In this document: piece after piece, positions 21,681-33,145 of the stretch
Layout of the letters: each line of letters begins with the position of its first letter
Numbering within the stretch: position 1 is the first letter of the stretch
Assembly: GCA_036186865.1 (NCBI GenBank)
Contig: AP025040.1
Coordinates: forward strand, 13,546,111-13,610,110
Direction: 5' to 3'
Length of the DNA stretch: 64,000 bases
DNA from: Eustoma russellianum
Taxonomy: Eukaryota; Streptophyta; Magnoliopsida; Gentianales; Gentianaceae
Made by a program: the position numbers and the translations under genes
The notes under the pieces: model-generated
The model's database searches: none
What the model was told of the DNA's origin: nothing
Seen by the model: the letters and a program-made list of their open reading frames with translations, nothing else

Positions 21681-24288
21681 TGTAGCGCCCTGCTCCCGTA
21701 GCCTAGCATCGGGAACAGTGCACCCGCCATATCTCGCTGAGGAAAATACAAGGCGTCGTTCAAACTTCTTACACGTCTGAAACAACGTAGAAATTTTTCG
21801 CGAAAACGATAAATAAAAGTCCAAATTCAATTCATAAATGATCCCATCATAAAAATAAATCAGAGTTAGGGCTGACAAACCAGATATGTCAAATGTAATA
21901 CAAAAAAAATCTGATAAAAAGAAATAAATATGAAAATCATAAAGTCATGTCCCAAATGAAATATTTCTAAGCTCACTCGCCCCAGCTCGCACAGTCAGAC
22001 TCGTCTTCTACAAAAATATACTCGAACTCGGGCTCACCTGTGGAAGGAGAAGTAGGGGGTGAGTGATTTGGGAAAATCACGCGTAGGTTACCCGTCTAAT
22101 CCCAGAAAGGAACCATACTTACAAAATACATAGGCACGCAAGGAAAATAACAATAAACGTATAAAGAAATAAAGAACCACAATAACCGAAACATAAAATA
22201 AACACTCACTTGTCCAATCGAATGCAATGCGCAACTTCATGATGCATGTTTCTTCTTCCTATCGTGTCACACGCAACAAAATCACTATCCCACGCAAAAT
22301 GTTCTTCTCTTTTTCCCATGATATGCTATGCATGACCCGGGTCCTACTCTTCGCTCCTTAACGTGGAGTCAGCGCACATCGCTCCGTAACGTGGAGTCAG
22401 CAGACAACGCTCTGTAACGTAGAGTCAGCAGACATCGTTCCATAACGTGGAGTCAGCGGACAACGCTCCGTAACGTGGAGTCAGCGGACAACGCTCCGTA
22501 ACGTGGAGTCAGCGGACATCGCTCCGTAACGTGGAGTCAGCGGACAACGCTCCGTAACGTAGAGCCAGCGGACATCGCTCCGTAACGTAGAGTCAGCGCC
22601 CCGAAGGGATGCAATGCAATGCACGTGCCATGAATGTTCCACACACATAATCTATAATCCAGCGCATCCATGCTCCTATATATACCCGCGCCCATACACG
22701 TGCATATATACTTACATGTATACCCCCATTTTATTAAAGTGTATTCGTACTCATATATATACCCGCGCCCATACACGTGCATATATACTTGTAGTAATAC
22801 CCCTATTTCATTTGTATTACTTTTATTTTGCTAAATATATTTTTCTTATATTTTTCAAGTATTTATTTACTATTTATTAATTTTGTTTTCATCCAATTTC
22901 ATCACTTTAATTATTGAGAATGTCATGAAAATATTGTTAGTCTCACTTATATCTTACCTAGCTTCTATTAAATTTTCCGTGACTTTATACTATTTTTTTC
23001 TTATTTTTTCCTATTTATTTCATATTTACTACCTAATTATTCTAATTAATTAAATTAATGCAACTACAACAATTAGGTAAAAATATTTTAGTTTTAATAT
23101 TTTATACTTTCTAGAATTTAATAATAATTTTCTAGAATTTATTAATATTTTTTTCTGAAATTTTAAACTAATTTTAATTAAGTAATTACTATTTATTCAT
23201 TTTTAGAATTTAATTAATTTTAAATTAGTTAAATGTTTTTTTTGTTTAAGTCTGGCCCGCCTTCCAATACCCCTTCTGCGCCTGCGGCGCCAGACCCCAT
23301 CTGCCATCCTTTTATTTTTCTTTTTTTAAATCTTAATTTCTTCAAAAATTCATAACTCATTCTTTTTAATTCCGATTGACCTCAAACCAATTGTATTTTT
23401 CTCATTATAACGAGACGCACCCAACGGAACCAGACACGTCATCGCGTGTCCGGGACGCGCCGTCAGGGGCACGCGTGGGCCCCACGCGCCACCCTTGAAA
23501 CACGCGTGTTTGCGCACGCGCCGCCGCCCAAACCCACTTTTCGATTTCCAGTACAATTCCGACCTAATTTCCGGACTATGTGACCTATTTCTAAGGCTAA
23601 TGATGCCGTTTTCCCCCTAATCACATAAAGATTCAACCTTTTAAATTTATTTCAACCCGTACAATCAACACCTTTTGTACACATACATATACTCAATCGT
23701 ACAACATCAAAAGCATGCATTTATATATAAAAGCAAAATGAAAATAAAACAAAAATAATAAAAAAAACAATGCAAGTATGATTCACACACGAAGTGTGGG
23801 CAATCCGAGAAGAGGGGAAGGTAACCTACCTCGTTCGGCGATTATCTCCTATGCAAAAATCCTTCTTCTACCTTTCTTTCCGTCACTCGGCTACCTAGTG
23901 ATGCAAGATGTTGAAATAAATTTTTTTTATAGGAATGGTTGAAATTCGCTTGGTAGGGGAAAGATTAGGATGCTTAATATATAATTTTTATTTCTCTTCT
24001 CCTGTGGGTGTGCTGCTGGCGGCAGCAAGAAAGAGGGGGGATTTGGGGAGGGGCGGCTGTAGCTTAAAAAAGAGAGAGAATAGGGTTTAAGGATTTGATG
24101 TGTGTGTATTCATATAGTGTACTAGGTATAGGATATATTTTAAATGGTGTATCCTACTTAAATTAAAATTTAGTTTCCTATTTTATCTATTATTCAATTT
24201 AGTCAATGTTTATCTTTATTTCCTTTTCAAATTAACTATTAGTTATTTGTCTTAACTAATTAAATAGAGAAAAAAAACGGATATTACA
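21681..24288 (-). mobile_element. Gypsy-type LTR, apparently solo, minus strand
   Basis: On the minus strand it starts TGTAATATCCG and ends with a CGGGAGCAGGGCGCTACA stretch, the same terminus as the LTRs at 29692-31575 and 54261-56407 (CTCGGGAGCGGGGCGCTACA). It also shares their CATTCATGGCACGTGCATTG motif (near 22635). No internal gypsy coding is adjacent. The flanks CAGAC and AGACA share AGAC only, so the target duplication is imperfect. It contains a 28-bp tandem array. Confidence 0.75.
22352..22598. repeat. 28-bp tandem array, nine copies
   Basis: The unit is CGCTCCGTAACGTGGAGTCA + GCGGACAT, repeated nine times with few changes and alternating endings ACAT or ACAA. It lies inside the LTR, next to the conserved CACGTG-containing motif. 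Confidence 0.92.
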
Positions 24289-24296
24289 AGACACAT

Positions 24297-24518
24297 CATT
24301 CCAGGCACCAGCTGTTGAAGTACACGTGCATTGGTCAGGAGGATGACATACTTGACATTGACGATTATTTCTCTCTTTCTAGTCTTAATAGGATGCAGGA
24401 GGCCATGCAATTACTTAGAGATCTAGAACATGCAAAGATTTATATACGTATGGCATCTCAGGGGCTCGATATGTCGCCACGCAATCGCAGCCACAGTCGA
24501 AACTGTCAAAAGATCTAA
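24297..24518 (+). pseudogene. Possible coding remnant
   Basis: Encodes KYTCIGQEDDILDIDDYFSL followed by NRMQEAMQLLRDLEHAKIYI, which looks coding but is not recognised. It directly follows the LTR at 21681-24288 and may be the continuation of 21340-21528. Confidence 0.3.
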
Positions 24519-25769
24519 GACCGCATATACGTAGTGCACTTGCTTAGCATCGCCTATATGTAAGATGCGTTGTTTTACCGGTGGGAGCCTCTGATGTTCA
24601 TATCGTATTTATATTGTGTGTATGTCATTTTGTATATAAACTTACTTTTGTAAAGTTTTGATCTATTCTTAGTTATGTTACTTTATTCTGGTTTTACTTG
24701 TTCATATTTACTCCGTTTGACCTTGAAAATTGGAATATATTTTTTTTAGAAAATATACCCGTAAAGAAAGTCTACACAAATACTCAATTGTCATTTTATA
24801 TGAATACATTATAAAAAAAATTTATGCCCAGAAAAAATATTACGTTTTTACAGAAATTACACATTGACACAACCGTATAATTAAACTGAACAAAAACATG
24901 TTTTCTGGAAAATTAATATCTTTTTAAAAAATATTGAGAGAACGCGGTTTTGACAAGACTTCGGTCCCTAGACCATCTCTAATGCCCGCATAAACTGATA
25001 TCCCTAAACCATATCCTAGGTCACGGTACTAGCCTTAAAAACATATAGAAAGCTAGCATCAAGTATAAAAGGTCTAATGTCTAACATGAATTTAAGTCTA
25101 ATTTAAATGCGATGAAACATTACACTTATTGAGTTGGTGTTGTCATTAGGTGTAACGACTTGACAAAGATCCTAATCACATTCAATTTATGGCCATTCGC
25201 CCCAAACAAATTTTACTCGTACATGACCATAAGCTAAAGTTGATGACTGTATCATTAGAGAATCATATAAAAATCCTAGCTTAGGCCTCAAACTTATGCA
25301 AGTACTAATTATTTTCACTTTAATAATAGTGACATGTTTATTTATTCTTCTTATAGTGGTCTATTCTTTCAATAGTATGGTCTAAAATCCACCAGTCACG
25401 TAATGTAATACTGATTCCAACTTATTCAGATCTCTCCTTACGTTACATCTTTTCTGAGGCAAATTAGAGGAAAAACAGACGAATTAGGAGAGGAAACAAA
25501 AATCACAAATTCAAATACGAAATTCCATTTTCTCACTTCTTGAAATCTACTAGTGATTTAAAAAAAAATTGAGGATACAAATTTTCCTAAAATATAATCC
25601 AACACAAATTGGTAAATTATGTAGTAATACACAAAGTAACCATACTTGTACGAAACTACTCATACAGACATTTTATTTGATTTTGTTTTTTTCCAACAGT
25701 GATGGTTATTTCTTGTGGAAGCTAAAAAAGGAGAAAGAAATAAAGATAGAACTTTCAAACATATAAAAA
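24519..25769. other. Intergenic, no feature seen
   Basis: AT-rich, without open frames or recognisable repeats. It includes the 3' flank of the proline-rich protein gene. Confidence 0.4.
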
Positions 25770-27173
25770 TCAAGGGGAAGAATCTAGTTGATGCCGGAAC
25801 TCAACCGGCGGCGACTGAGTTGGATCTCTCTCCGACACATTATCAACGGACGGGGGTGCAGAACCAAACGGAAAAGGTTCTTGAAATGGAATTTCGGACG
25901 AGTCAGATCCAACAGGAGGTGGCAAGAAAAAATCCGGCGTCTGTGCGTTGCCGTCGTCTGTAACCGGTGGATTCGGCGTAAATATAAACGGAAATTCAGG
26001 TGCAAGAGGTGGGCCCTCTGAAGGCTCTTCTGGTGGGAAAAAGAAAAAAGGCGTCGCCGGAGTTTCAGGAGTGAAGATATTGGCCGGGGGTTCTGTTTCT
26101 GGAAGTTGAGGCGGTGAAATAAAAATGTCAAATGGTGGCGTTAAAGGCGGATTGTCTGATGGATTATCCGGTGGAAAGAAAAAGAAGGGCGTCTCCGGTG
26201 TTTCGGGCTGTGTTGGGGTGAAGAAATCAGGTGTGGGATTATCTGGGGAAAATATAGGGACAAGTGGAGGCGCGGGAATTGTAATATCTGGTGGAGGGTT
26301 GACTATTTCGGGCGGAAAATCAGGGAAAAATGGCGGAGGAGAAAATAGAGGCAATGCCGGAGTGTCTGGAATGGCGTCGGGAGGCGAAAAGAAAGGAAAT
26401 TCCGGTGTGTCTGACGGTGGCGGTGGTGAAGAAACTAGTGGCGGTGGAAAAAAAATAGGACTTTCCGGCGGTGGAGGAGATGGAATCACTGGCGGTGGCG
26501 GTGAAGGCGGCGGAGGAGATGGAATCACTGGCGGCGGCGGTGACGGTGGCGGAGATGGTGGTGGTGAAGGAGGAGGAGAAGGTGGTGGAGACGCTGGAAT
26601 TGGCGGCGGAGAAGAGACGGTCGGCGGTGGTGATGAGGCGACCGGCGGTGGGGATGCTGGAGGAGGGGAAGTTACTAAAGGAGGCGAAATGGGAATCAAC
26701 GGCGGAGAAGGGACGAGGGGTGGCGTAATGGGAATCAACGGCGGAGAAGGCACGAGGGGTGGCGTAATGGGAATCAAAGGCGGGGAAGGGACGAGAGGTG
26801 GAGTAGAGGGTGGCCGGCGAGGAGAGGGGCCGCGTGTAAAAGGGTTGTTATTAGAGTTTCTTGAAAAGGGCCAATGGCCACAGCTTTCAAATATGAAATT
26901 AAACAAAGGGTCACAATTATTAGAAGGCCTTCTTGACGAACTTCTTCCACCACCACCACCACTCCTTGACCCTCTTCTGCCACCGGAACCACCGCCTCTC
27001 CGCCGTCTTCCTCCTGTTTTTGCTCTTCCACTGCCACCCCTTCTCGTTCTCATCTCTTCATGGTCTCTAGCATGTGGGATTTCATCATCTTTAGAGTCAT
27101 TCCATGCTTCTACAAGTGTTGAAGTTAGCAACAATAATGCTAGAAGACAAAAGATCAAAATATTTGCTTTCAT
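25770..27173 (-). CDS. Secreted hydroxyproline-rich (extensin-like) protein
   Basis: A single uninterrupted frame of 467 codons. Residues 1-23 form a signal peptide (MKANILIFCLLALLLLTST, then LVEA before the likely cut). Residues 41-82 are a very basic Gly/Arg/Ser segment (GGRRRRGGGSGGRRGSRSGG). Residues 86-99 hold the only two mature-region cysteines (C87 and C98) around LFNFIFES. From about 115 the protein is Pro-rich: three tandem PPLVPSPPLIPIT repeats, then SPPPP blocks near 185-245, then PxxPxFFFFPP units to the end. SPPP and SPPPP are hydroxylation and arabinosylation sites in plant cell-wall glycoproteins, so it should be secreted to the wall. YXY cross-link motifs are absent, so it is not a classical extensin. 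No membrane anchor or GPI signal is visible. The initiator is the first ATG. Confidence 0.8.
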   Translation of the reverse strand: MKANILIFCLLALLLLTSTLVEAWNDSKDDEIPHARDHEEMRTRRGGSGRAKTGGRRRRGGGSGGRRGSRSGGGGGRSSSRRPSNNCDPLFNFIFESCGHWPFSRNSNNNPFTRGPSPRRPPSTPPLVPSPPLIPITPPLVPSPPLIPITPPLVPSPPLIPISPPLVTSPPPASPPPVASSPPPTVSSPPPIPASPPPSPPPSPPPSPPPSPPPPVIPSPPPPSPPPPVIPSPPPPESPIFFPPPLVSSPPPPSDTPEFPFFSPPDAIPDTPALPLFSPPPFFPDFPPEIVNPPPDITIPAPPLVPIFSPDNPTPDFFTPTQPETPETPFFFFPPDNPSDNPPLTPPFDIFISPPQLPETEPPANIFTPETPATPFFFFPPEEPSEGPPLAPEFPFIFTPNPPVTDDGNAQTPDFFLPPPVGSDSSEIPFQEPFPFGSAPPSVDNVSERDPTQSPPVEFRHQLDSSP

Positions 27174-27235
27174 GAGGAATGAAATGAATGCTAAATTTCA
27201 CTTGTGAGCTTTGTTGTTGATTTAGGCGTATGTGT

Positions 27236-27246
27236 TAAATAAAGCA
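27236..27246 (-). promoter_or_regulatory. Possible TATA box of the proline-rich protein gene
   Basis: The minus strand reads GCTTTATTTAAC about 65-70 bp upstream of the ATG. It is a weak match, but at a suitable distance for a short 5' UTR. Confidence 0.3.
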
Positions 27247-27443
27247 ACGGTGGTTTGAGATGAATGAATGATGAATGGGGATGGGGAATTTCTGCAGCAT
27301 GCAGCAGAGGGGAGTAAATGAGAGCTTGTAAATGCTGCGAAAATCGATACTAATGGATTTGCATATAGGAAGGTGGATGAGAAATGAGAATGAGTTTTGC
27401 ATGGGAAAGTTGCCACTGTTGTGGTGCATGGCGACAGCTCTTA

Positions 27444-27694
27444 GAATGCTTTGATGAGGGAGTGAGTTATCCCCCACCTATACCAGAGGCCTTTTAGCTA
27501 GGTGGGATGTAAATCGAGGGATGTGCTCCACCGGCAGCCCTGCAAAGGGAGAGGACACACGAAACTCAGCCAGCCCAGAGTCAACCCTTGTAATATTTCA
27601 ACAAGGATTGTCTCTACACGGACTCGAACTCGGGACGTCGGGGTTCTAGCCCCATTCACCTTTGCCACTTACCACTAGACTATGCCCCTGGGGC
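27444..27694 (-). mobile_element. tRNA-derived SINE, family A copy 1
   Basis: The minus strand begins near the CCCAGGGGCATAGTCTAGTG head (pol III A box TAGTCTAGTGGT) and has a B box GAGTTCGAGTCC about 50 bp on. The flanks CAGCTCTTA at 27435-27443 and 27695-27703 match. It is about 90 percent similar to 42415-42658. Confidence 0.85.
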
Positions 27695-27703
27695 CAGCTC
27701 TTA

Positions 27704-28039
27704 TCCCAACGACAGCAAAAGCTACCGCTAAACAATACCTATATCTCAAGGGATAGAGAGTTTGCTTCCAGTGATACCTCCAACTTTATGTTTACCTGCA
27801 TAAATGACACAATAATGGAGATATGATGTGCTAGTGTGTTAGTGAGAAATTCAGAAAATACAAAGGGGAAGATGTTGATATTAAAATACACATAACGTGT
27901 ATATGTACATATAATGCAAAACAACGGTAAAACATAAACAAACAAGTTTATGTACATATAATGCAAAACAACGGTAAAACATAAGCATTATATGTACATA
28001 TAATGCAAAACAACGGTAAACCTAAAGTGTAGGTGAATA
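27704..28039. repeat. Intergenic with three tandem copies of a TGTACATATAATGCAAAACA unit
   Basis: At 27899-28020 the unit ATATGTACATATAATGCAAA + ACAACGGTAAAACATAA occurs three times with spacers of 3-15 bp. Nothing else is seen. Confidence 0.75.
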
Positions 28040-28342
28040 AAAATATTGAAGGGAAAATGACTCCGTGTTTGTAACTATGATCATTATGTTTAAATTTCAT
28101 TATAAGTTTGTAATTTTTTAATGTATATTTATAACTATTGATTTTTTTTATGTTTTTATACCATAAGTTCGCGAATCCTTACGTGCATTCGTAATTTTTA
28201 ATTTTTTTTACTTTTTTACATCGTTTAAATTTTTTTCGTTCTATATCTGAAAAACATGCAAAAGAGTAAAAAAAAATTAATAGTTACGGGCACATGTTAA
28301 AAAATCGTAAACTTATAGTACAAAATTGTAAAAACATTACTC
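28040..28342. mobile_element. MITE-like element, relative of 47115-47475
   Basis: Low-complexity AT-rich element with phrases GTAACTATGATCATTATG at the left and TAATAGTTACGGGCACATGT, AAACTTATAGTACAA at the right, all shared with 47115-47475. The ends look roughly inverted. Boundaries are uncertain. Confidence 0.4.
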
Positions 28343-28343
28343 A

Positions 28344-28590
28344 CTTCGTCCCAGTTTGTTTGATCATGTTTTACTTATACACAGTTTTAGAAAAGTTAGT
28401 TGAAAAATTATTGAATTTTTTTACTTCTCAACTTGCCATTTAGAGCAACCTTTAGTTCTACGAAATGCATCCAACTAATGAAGACACTTTGGTCATTTAA
28501 CAGTTTTTTTTTACCATTTATTCAATATCGACAAAGATTTTGACACACCCAAAAATAGGAAGGCGGACATTTTCTTTGAGACCCAAAGAA
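28344..28590. mobile_element. Diverged Stowaway-like MITE
   Basis: It begins TACTCACTTCGTCCCAGTTT and ends with CCTATTTTTGGGTGTG-type sequence (as reverse complement) followed by AGACCCAAAGAATA. Layout and motifs resemble plant Stowaway/Mariner MITEs (CTCCCTCCGTCCCA ends, TA target). Confidence 0.4.
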
Positions 28591-29130
28591 TAATTGTTAC
28601 ATATGTACACCGAGAATTGCAAACTTAGAATGCAATATAAACACAATAATCATAGTTATTAACACTAAACGTCACTTTCTCAAATATTGAACTAAACATA
28701 TCAAGGTCACTAGCATAAATTTAAAAGAGGTAAAATTCAAGTCTAAAGACTCTATTAGCATGAAAAATATCTAAACAGACTAATTTAACTGATTATATTA
28801 GAAAACGTCTTATCAGTACTAATCAAATGAAGGTGCAGCATCATATATAGTAACGGAAAAGTCTCTGAATTACTCAATTACATATAAAAAAGGCAAAACA
28901 TATCTATTCTCTCATAGACATCAATACAAACTCGATGAAAATTGCACATGATAAAAATCGGAGGATCTGCTTCAATATATAAAAGAAACATACCGACAAT
29001 CTACTTAAACGGCAAGAATTCTCATCTCATAAAAAACTGTTTCCGTGAAATACCTCGTTGATGATAACTACTTGATTATGTCTGGGATCCAAGATTATAT
29101 ATAAGCTTATTAACTAGAAAAGGGTTCTCA
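28591..29130. other. Intergenic, no feature seen
   Basis: AT-rich with no open frame or recognised repeat. Confidence 0.4.
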
Positions 29131-29420
29131 TGACATAGCTCAACTGTTTCTGGACATGAGTTCTCGAAAGGGAAATGAGGGGTTCAATTCTTGCCAAAGG
29201 CAAGAGAGCCCTTTTACATCAAGTGCATAGTGTGGGAGCTTTTTTGACCTGTAGGCTTGAATGCAGTGCTAGAGGCTTTTTATACAGACTACTGTGTATG
29301 TGACCAAGCTCTTGCTAACGGATCGTTGAGTACTTGATTTACATCCATCCATACATTACCTTTAAGACTCGGACTAGGTGTGACAGAGACCTTTACTGGA
29401 TGGGGTTAAAGAAAAAGACA
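29131..29420 (+). mobile_element. tRNA-derived SINE, family C copy 1
   Basis: The head carries an A-box-like TAGCTCAACTGTTTCTGG and a B box GGGGTTCAATTC about 50 bp later. The body is shared with 29576-29691 plus 31581-31640. Ends are approximate; no clear target duplication. Confidence 0.55.
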
Positions 29421-29575
29421 TTACATGGATGTAAGTGGCATGCAATAATTTAATCCCAAACAATGAAGACTTGTCTCCTCATGGAATGGAAGTTTCCGCA
29501 CAACACCACCATCAACAGGCATGCCATTTTTAACCAGTGTTGTTGACCGCTAAGTAAAAATTACCACATCAACCA

Positions 29576-31640
29576 GAGAGCCCCTTTACATCAAGTGCAT
29601 AATGTGGGAAATTCTTTAGCTTGTAGGTTTGCCTGCAGTGCTAGGGGGACAAGTTCCTGCTAACGGACCGTTGGATACCTGATTTACATCCTGTTACACC
29701 CGGAAATTTTCGAACTAGCCGTTATGTGCTAATTGAGAATTAAGTAGCCGTTATGTGTAACAACATTTCGAAATTAAATTAACTGTAGCGTATCGTTATG
29801 TCCAAGTAGTTTCATAATTATGTGTGGTTACTAAATATATATAGTACCAATAAATATATATCGTGATTGTGAATTTGATTTTAGGAAAAAAATTTGATAA
29901 TCAAAATATCACATCTTTACTATGTTTAGGGTTTTTAGTTGTTGATTTGGCCTTAGAATAGGTTCTCATAGACCAGAAATAGGCAAAAATATAGATCGGG
30001 GTCGAAAACGGTAGCCGGAGACCGCCGGTACGCCGCACTCGCCACCTGAAGCAGCCGTGCGTGGCTACACGCGCCTCTGGTATTCCAGGCGCTGGGATTT
30101 GCGGCCTTTTAAAGAAAAATGTTTAAAATACTGAAAAGGGCCGAAGGCCCTAACTGCTAGACATGATAGTCTTAACGGGCCGGCTGCACTGGTAGCAGTC
30201 ATGGCCCAAACCAGTTATATATAAAAAAAAGAAAAGGAAAAGGGGCTGACAGCTTAGCGGACCGGGCCGAATGGCCAACGGACCAGACCAGTTGGTGTCG
30301 GCCCAATTAGCCGAAATATATAAAAAAAAGGGAGATGACTGCAGGCCGGACCCCTGACGGGCCGGACCAAAGCAATGCGCGGACCAGGGCTATAGTAAAA
30401 GGGCCAGTCCACTTTGTAAACAAATGTTTACCTTTCTGAATTCTTAAATTTAATAAATATTATCTAATTAATTTTAAATAGTAATAAATATAGAAAAAAT
30501 TATAAATAAATTCCAGAAATTATAAAATGTTGAGATTAAAATATTTTCATTAAATCGCAGTAATGGTGATAATTTATTTAATTTGGATAATTAGGTAATA
30601 AATAGGAATAAATTAGGGAAAAATGAGGAAAAGTATAGAAAATGCATAATAAATTGTATACAAGCCATAGAAAAATAAGTTTAACGTTAAACAACATCAA
30701 ATCATTACACGAATAATAAATGAACCTAGATTTGAGTGCCGGAGAATGGTGATGATGGGCCAAGGGCCTCAGGCGATTGTGATGTTTGCATTCATGGCAC
30801 GTGCATTGCATGACGGTGGGTCGTGACGTACGGGTCACGGGCGCTCAGGATGGTGTACGGTGGCAGGGCCAAGTACACTCAGGATGGTGACTGTGGGTGG
30901 GTACGACCCACAACCACTCAGTAGGTCCTAGGATCATGCATTGCATGGCGGAGATATCGACATTTTGTGTGACATGATTTTGTTGCGTGTGACATGCATA
31001 GTAGGACATGCATCACGATGTTGCGCATTCTTTATCTGTAGTGAATTACTTTTCCGCATTCATATGCTTATGTGATATCATGTTATGTGCTATGTGTTAT
31101 ATCATTATTGTATGCTCGTCTTGTACTAGTTGGAGGCAGGTGCCTACTAGGTGATTTTCCGTCACTCACCCCTCCTTCCCCCCCACCAGGTGAACACAAG
31201 GAAGAGTACGACTATATCTTTGTTGAGGACGGGGTTGACACGGTAGTATGGGCATACTGACGGTCGCACCTAGGATACGAGGAGACCTTGCGACTTTCCG
31301 TTATTAGTTCATTGGGGTTTCCATCAGACATCACCTTGTATAGTTCGATAGACTCTAGATGTTAGCACGTGGACGTTCTTGTCATGTCTTATTTATTAAT
31401 CTACTGTGGATTTTCTTTATCAAGAGAACTTTACGTTATTCTATTTCGTTTCTGCGCGAAAAATTTCTATGTCTTTTCGGACATGTTAGAAATTTATTCG
31501 ACGCTTTGTATTCTCTTTAGTGAGATACGGCGAACGCACTGTTCCCGATGCTAAGTTCGGGAGCGGGACGCTACATATCCCTACACTACCATTAGGACTG
31601 AATGTGACAGGGACTATTACTAGTTGGGGTTCCACCAACA
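29576..31640 (+). mobile_element. SINE family C copy 2, split by a solo LTR
   Basis: 29576-29691 matches the middle of the copy at 29131-29420 (GAGAGCCCCTTTACATCAAG, GTGCTAG, CTAACGGA-CGTTG, CTGATTTACATCC). Its 3' part resumes at 31576 (GGACTGAATGTGACAGGGAC) after the LTR at 29692-31575. Confidence 0.6.
29692..31575 (+). mobile_element. Solo LTR of gypsy chromovirus type
   Basis: It begins TGTTACACCCGG and ends GGGAGCGGGACGCTACA. The flanks CATCC (29687-29691) and TATCC (31576-31580) match at 4 of 5 bases. It shares with the complete element at 54261 the GCATTCATGGCACGTGCATT motif (about 30790), a GGTGA-rich block with GATTATATTTTC/GACTATATCTTT (about 31210) and the terminal block. No internal sequence is present, so it is a solo LTR left by LTR-LTR recombination. 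Confidence 0.85.
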
Positions 31641-32313
31641 TAACGTTCTGTGATTATCCGTCATCGACACAGGTCAGTAAAGTTTGTGTCCAACCTAAAT
31701 CAGAGGGATTGCGGGCGGAATTCAAAGGCCTTGGTTGGCGTGCCATTTTCCAACATCAACTACCCACCTTAAATGTACAGTGTCTTCTTCTTTGTAGGGG
31801 AAAAAAAAGCAAGATATGCTTCCACCAAATTACTTGCATATGTTTTTGACGGGAATTTTAGTAGGTTCAGAGTAATTGAGACATTCTATATGTTCTTCAA
31901 TTTGTATCGTTTTGTTTTGTTGAAGGCCGTCTGTTTTATCTTTTTAAATTCTTTAATATGTTAAGAAAATTACTTAGTGTTTTATTATTATGTTTGAAAT
32001 AAAAATCCATTGCTATGGAGGTGGATAATTTCAACGTATTTGGTAGTGCTATAGATAGTAATAAAGATGAAGATAAAATGGAAAAGGATTAAATATTCCT
32101 CTCTTTATTTTTTTAGATAGACAAACCATGTAGGTTTTTTTTTTCCTGCAGAGCTGAAGGTTTGTTTTTAAATAGACATATGACCCTTTTGATCTTTAAA
32201 CACAAAAATATATTACGTTATAATTAATACAATTAATAGATTCATAATTAGTCAGGAACAAAGAATTCCTAGAAACACTTATACAAAGAAAGCAAGAAAT
32301 ATTTGATTCCCAT
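31641..32313. other. Intergenic, no feature seen
   Basis: AT-rich, no supported coding or repeat. Confidence 0.4.
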
Positions 32314-32328
32314 TACCTCACAAGAACT

Positions 32329-32593
32329 TGGACCAAAAGGTGAAATCTCTCACTCCAGAGTTCCCACCATCTCAGTTCTAATGAACATGTGTGAAGGATG
32401 CAAATCAAGAGTCCAGCGGCCTCCTAAATTGAGTGAGATCTTACGTAGTGACCCACATAAAGTGTTCCCCACAAACCAGACTTTCGGTCTCGCAGCAGAG
32501 GAACACCCACACACTGTGTGTTTCTGGAATCGAACTATTAACCTCTTAGAACAAATCTCAACCCGAATACTAACTGGACTATGTCCTGGAGGC
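32329..32593 (-). mobile_element. tRNA-derived SINE, family B
   Basis: The minus strand starts CCTCCAGGACATAGTCCAGT (A box) and has a B box ATAGTTCGATTCC. Flanks TACCTCACAAGAACT (32314-32328) and TACCTTACAAGAACT (32594-32608) form a 15-bp duplication with one mismatch. Confidence 0.8.
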
Positions 32594-32758
32594 TACCTTA
32601 CAAGAACTAATTCTGTGTTGCAATGACATTGACGAGCATGTTAAAGAGTGTAAATAGTCTTCTTTTAGTTATATTCTTAATATAAAATCATATGTATGGA
32701 GTAACTCATAGTTGTCAAAATTGCTGTTTCTATGCATATATCAGAAAACTCTTTTGTA

Positions 32759-33001
32759 GCCCCAGGAGCATAGTCTACTTGTAAGTGACAAGGTGATTGG
32801 GGCTAAAGAATCCCGACCCGAGTTCGAACCCGTGTAGAGACAATACTTTGTTGAAATATTACAAGGGTTGCTTTATGGGATTCTGAATCTCGTGTGTCCT
32901 CTCCCTTGTAGGACTGCTAGTAGAGCACATCCCTCGATTTACATCCTACCTAGCTAAGGGGCTTCTAGTACAGGTGGGGGGAGAACACACTCCCTTAACA
33001 A
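32759..33001 (+). mobile_element. tRNA-derived SINE, family A copy 2
   Basis: It starts GCCCCAGGAGCATAGTCTAC, has B box GAGTTCGAACCC, and is flanked by exact 16-bp duplications AGAAAACTCTTTTGTA (32743-32758 and 33002-33017). It is more diverged than the other two family-A copies. Confidence 0.88.
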
Positions 33002-33017
33002 AGAAAACTCTTTTGTA

Positions 33018-33145
33018 AGACACATTACAACAACAACAACATTACCACATTGTTTTAGAGGCTCTTGCCTATAACGTAGTATAAGGGAGTCGGATGTACG
33101 CAGCCATGCATATGTGTTAGAAACATACAGATGTTTTCTATGACA
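33018..33145. repeat. Short dispersed repeat fragment
   Basis: The phrase GCCTATAACGTAGTATAAGG, then GATGTACGCAGCC and TGTGTTAGAAACATACA, recurs at 42955-43050. It resembles a SINE body without a recognisable head. Confidence 0.45.

Noticed and set aside
22352..22598. CRISPR-like array of direct repeats
   Set aside because: Units are contiguous without unique spacers and lie inside a plant LTR.
26125..27207. Plus-strand Gly-rich frame of 360 codons
   Set aside because: Exact antisense of the proline-rich gene; CCN codons read backward give Gly. The minus frame has a signal peptide and domain layout.
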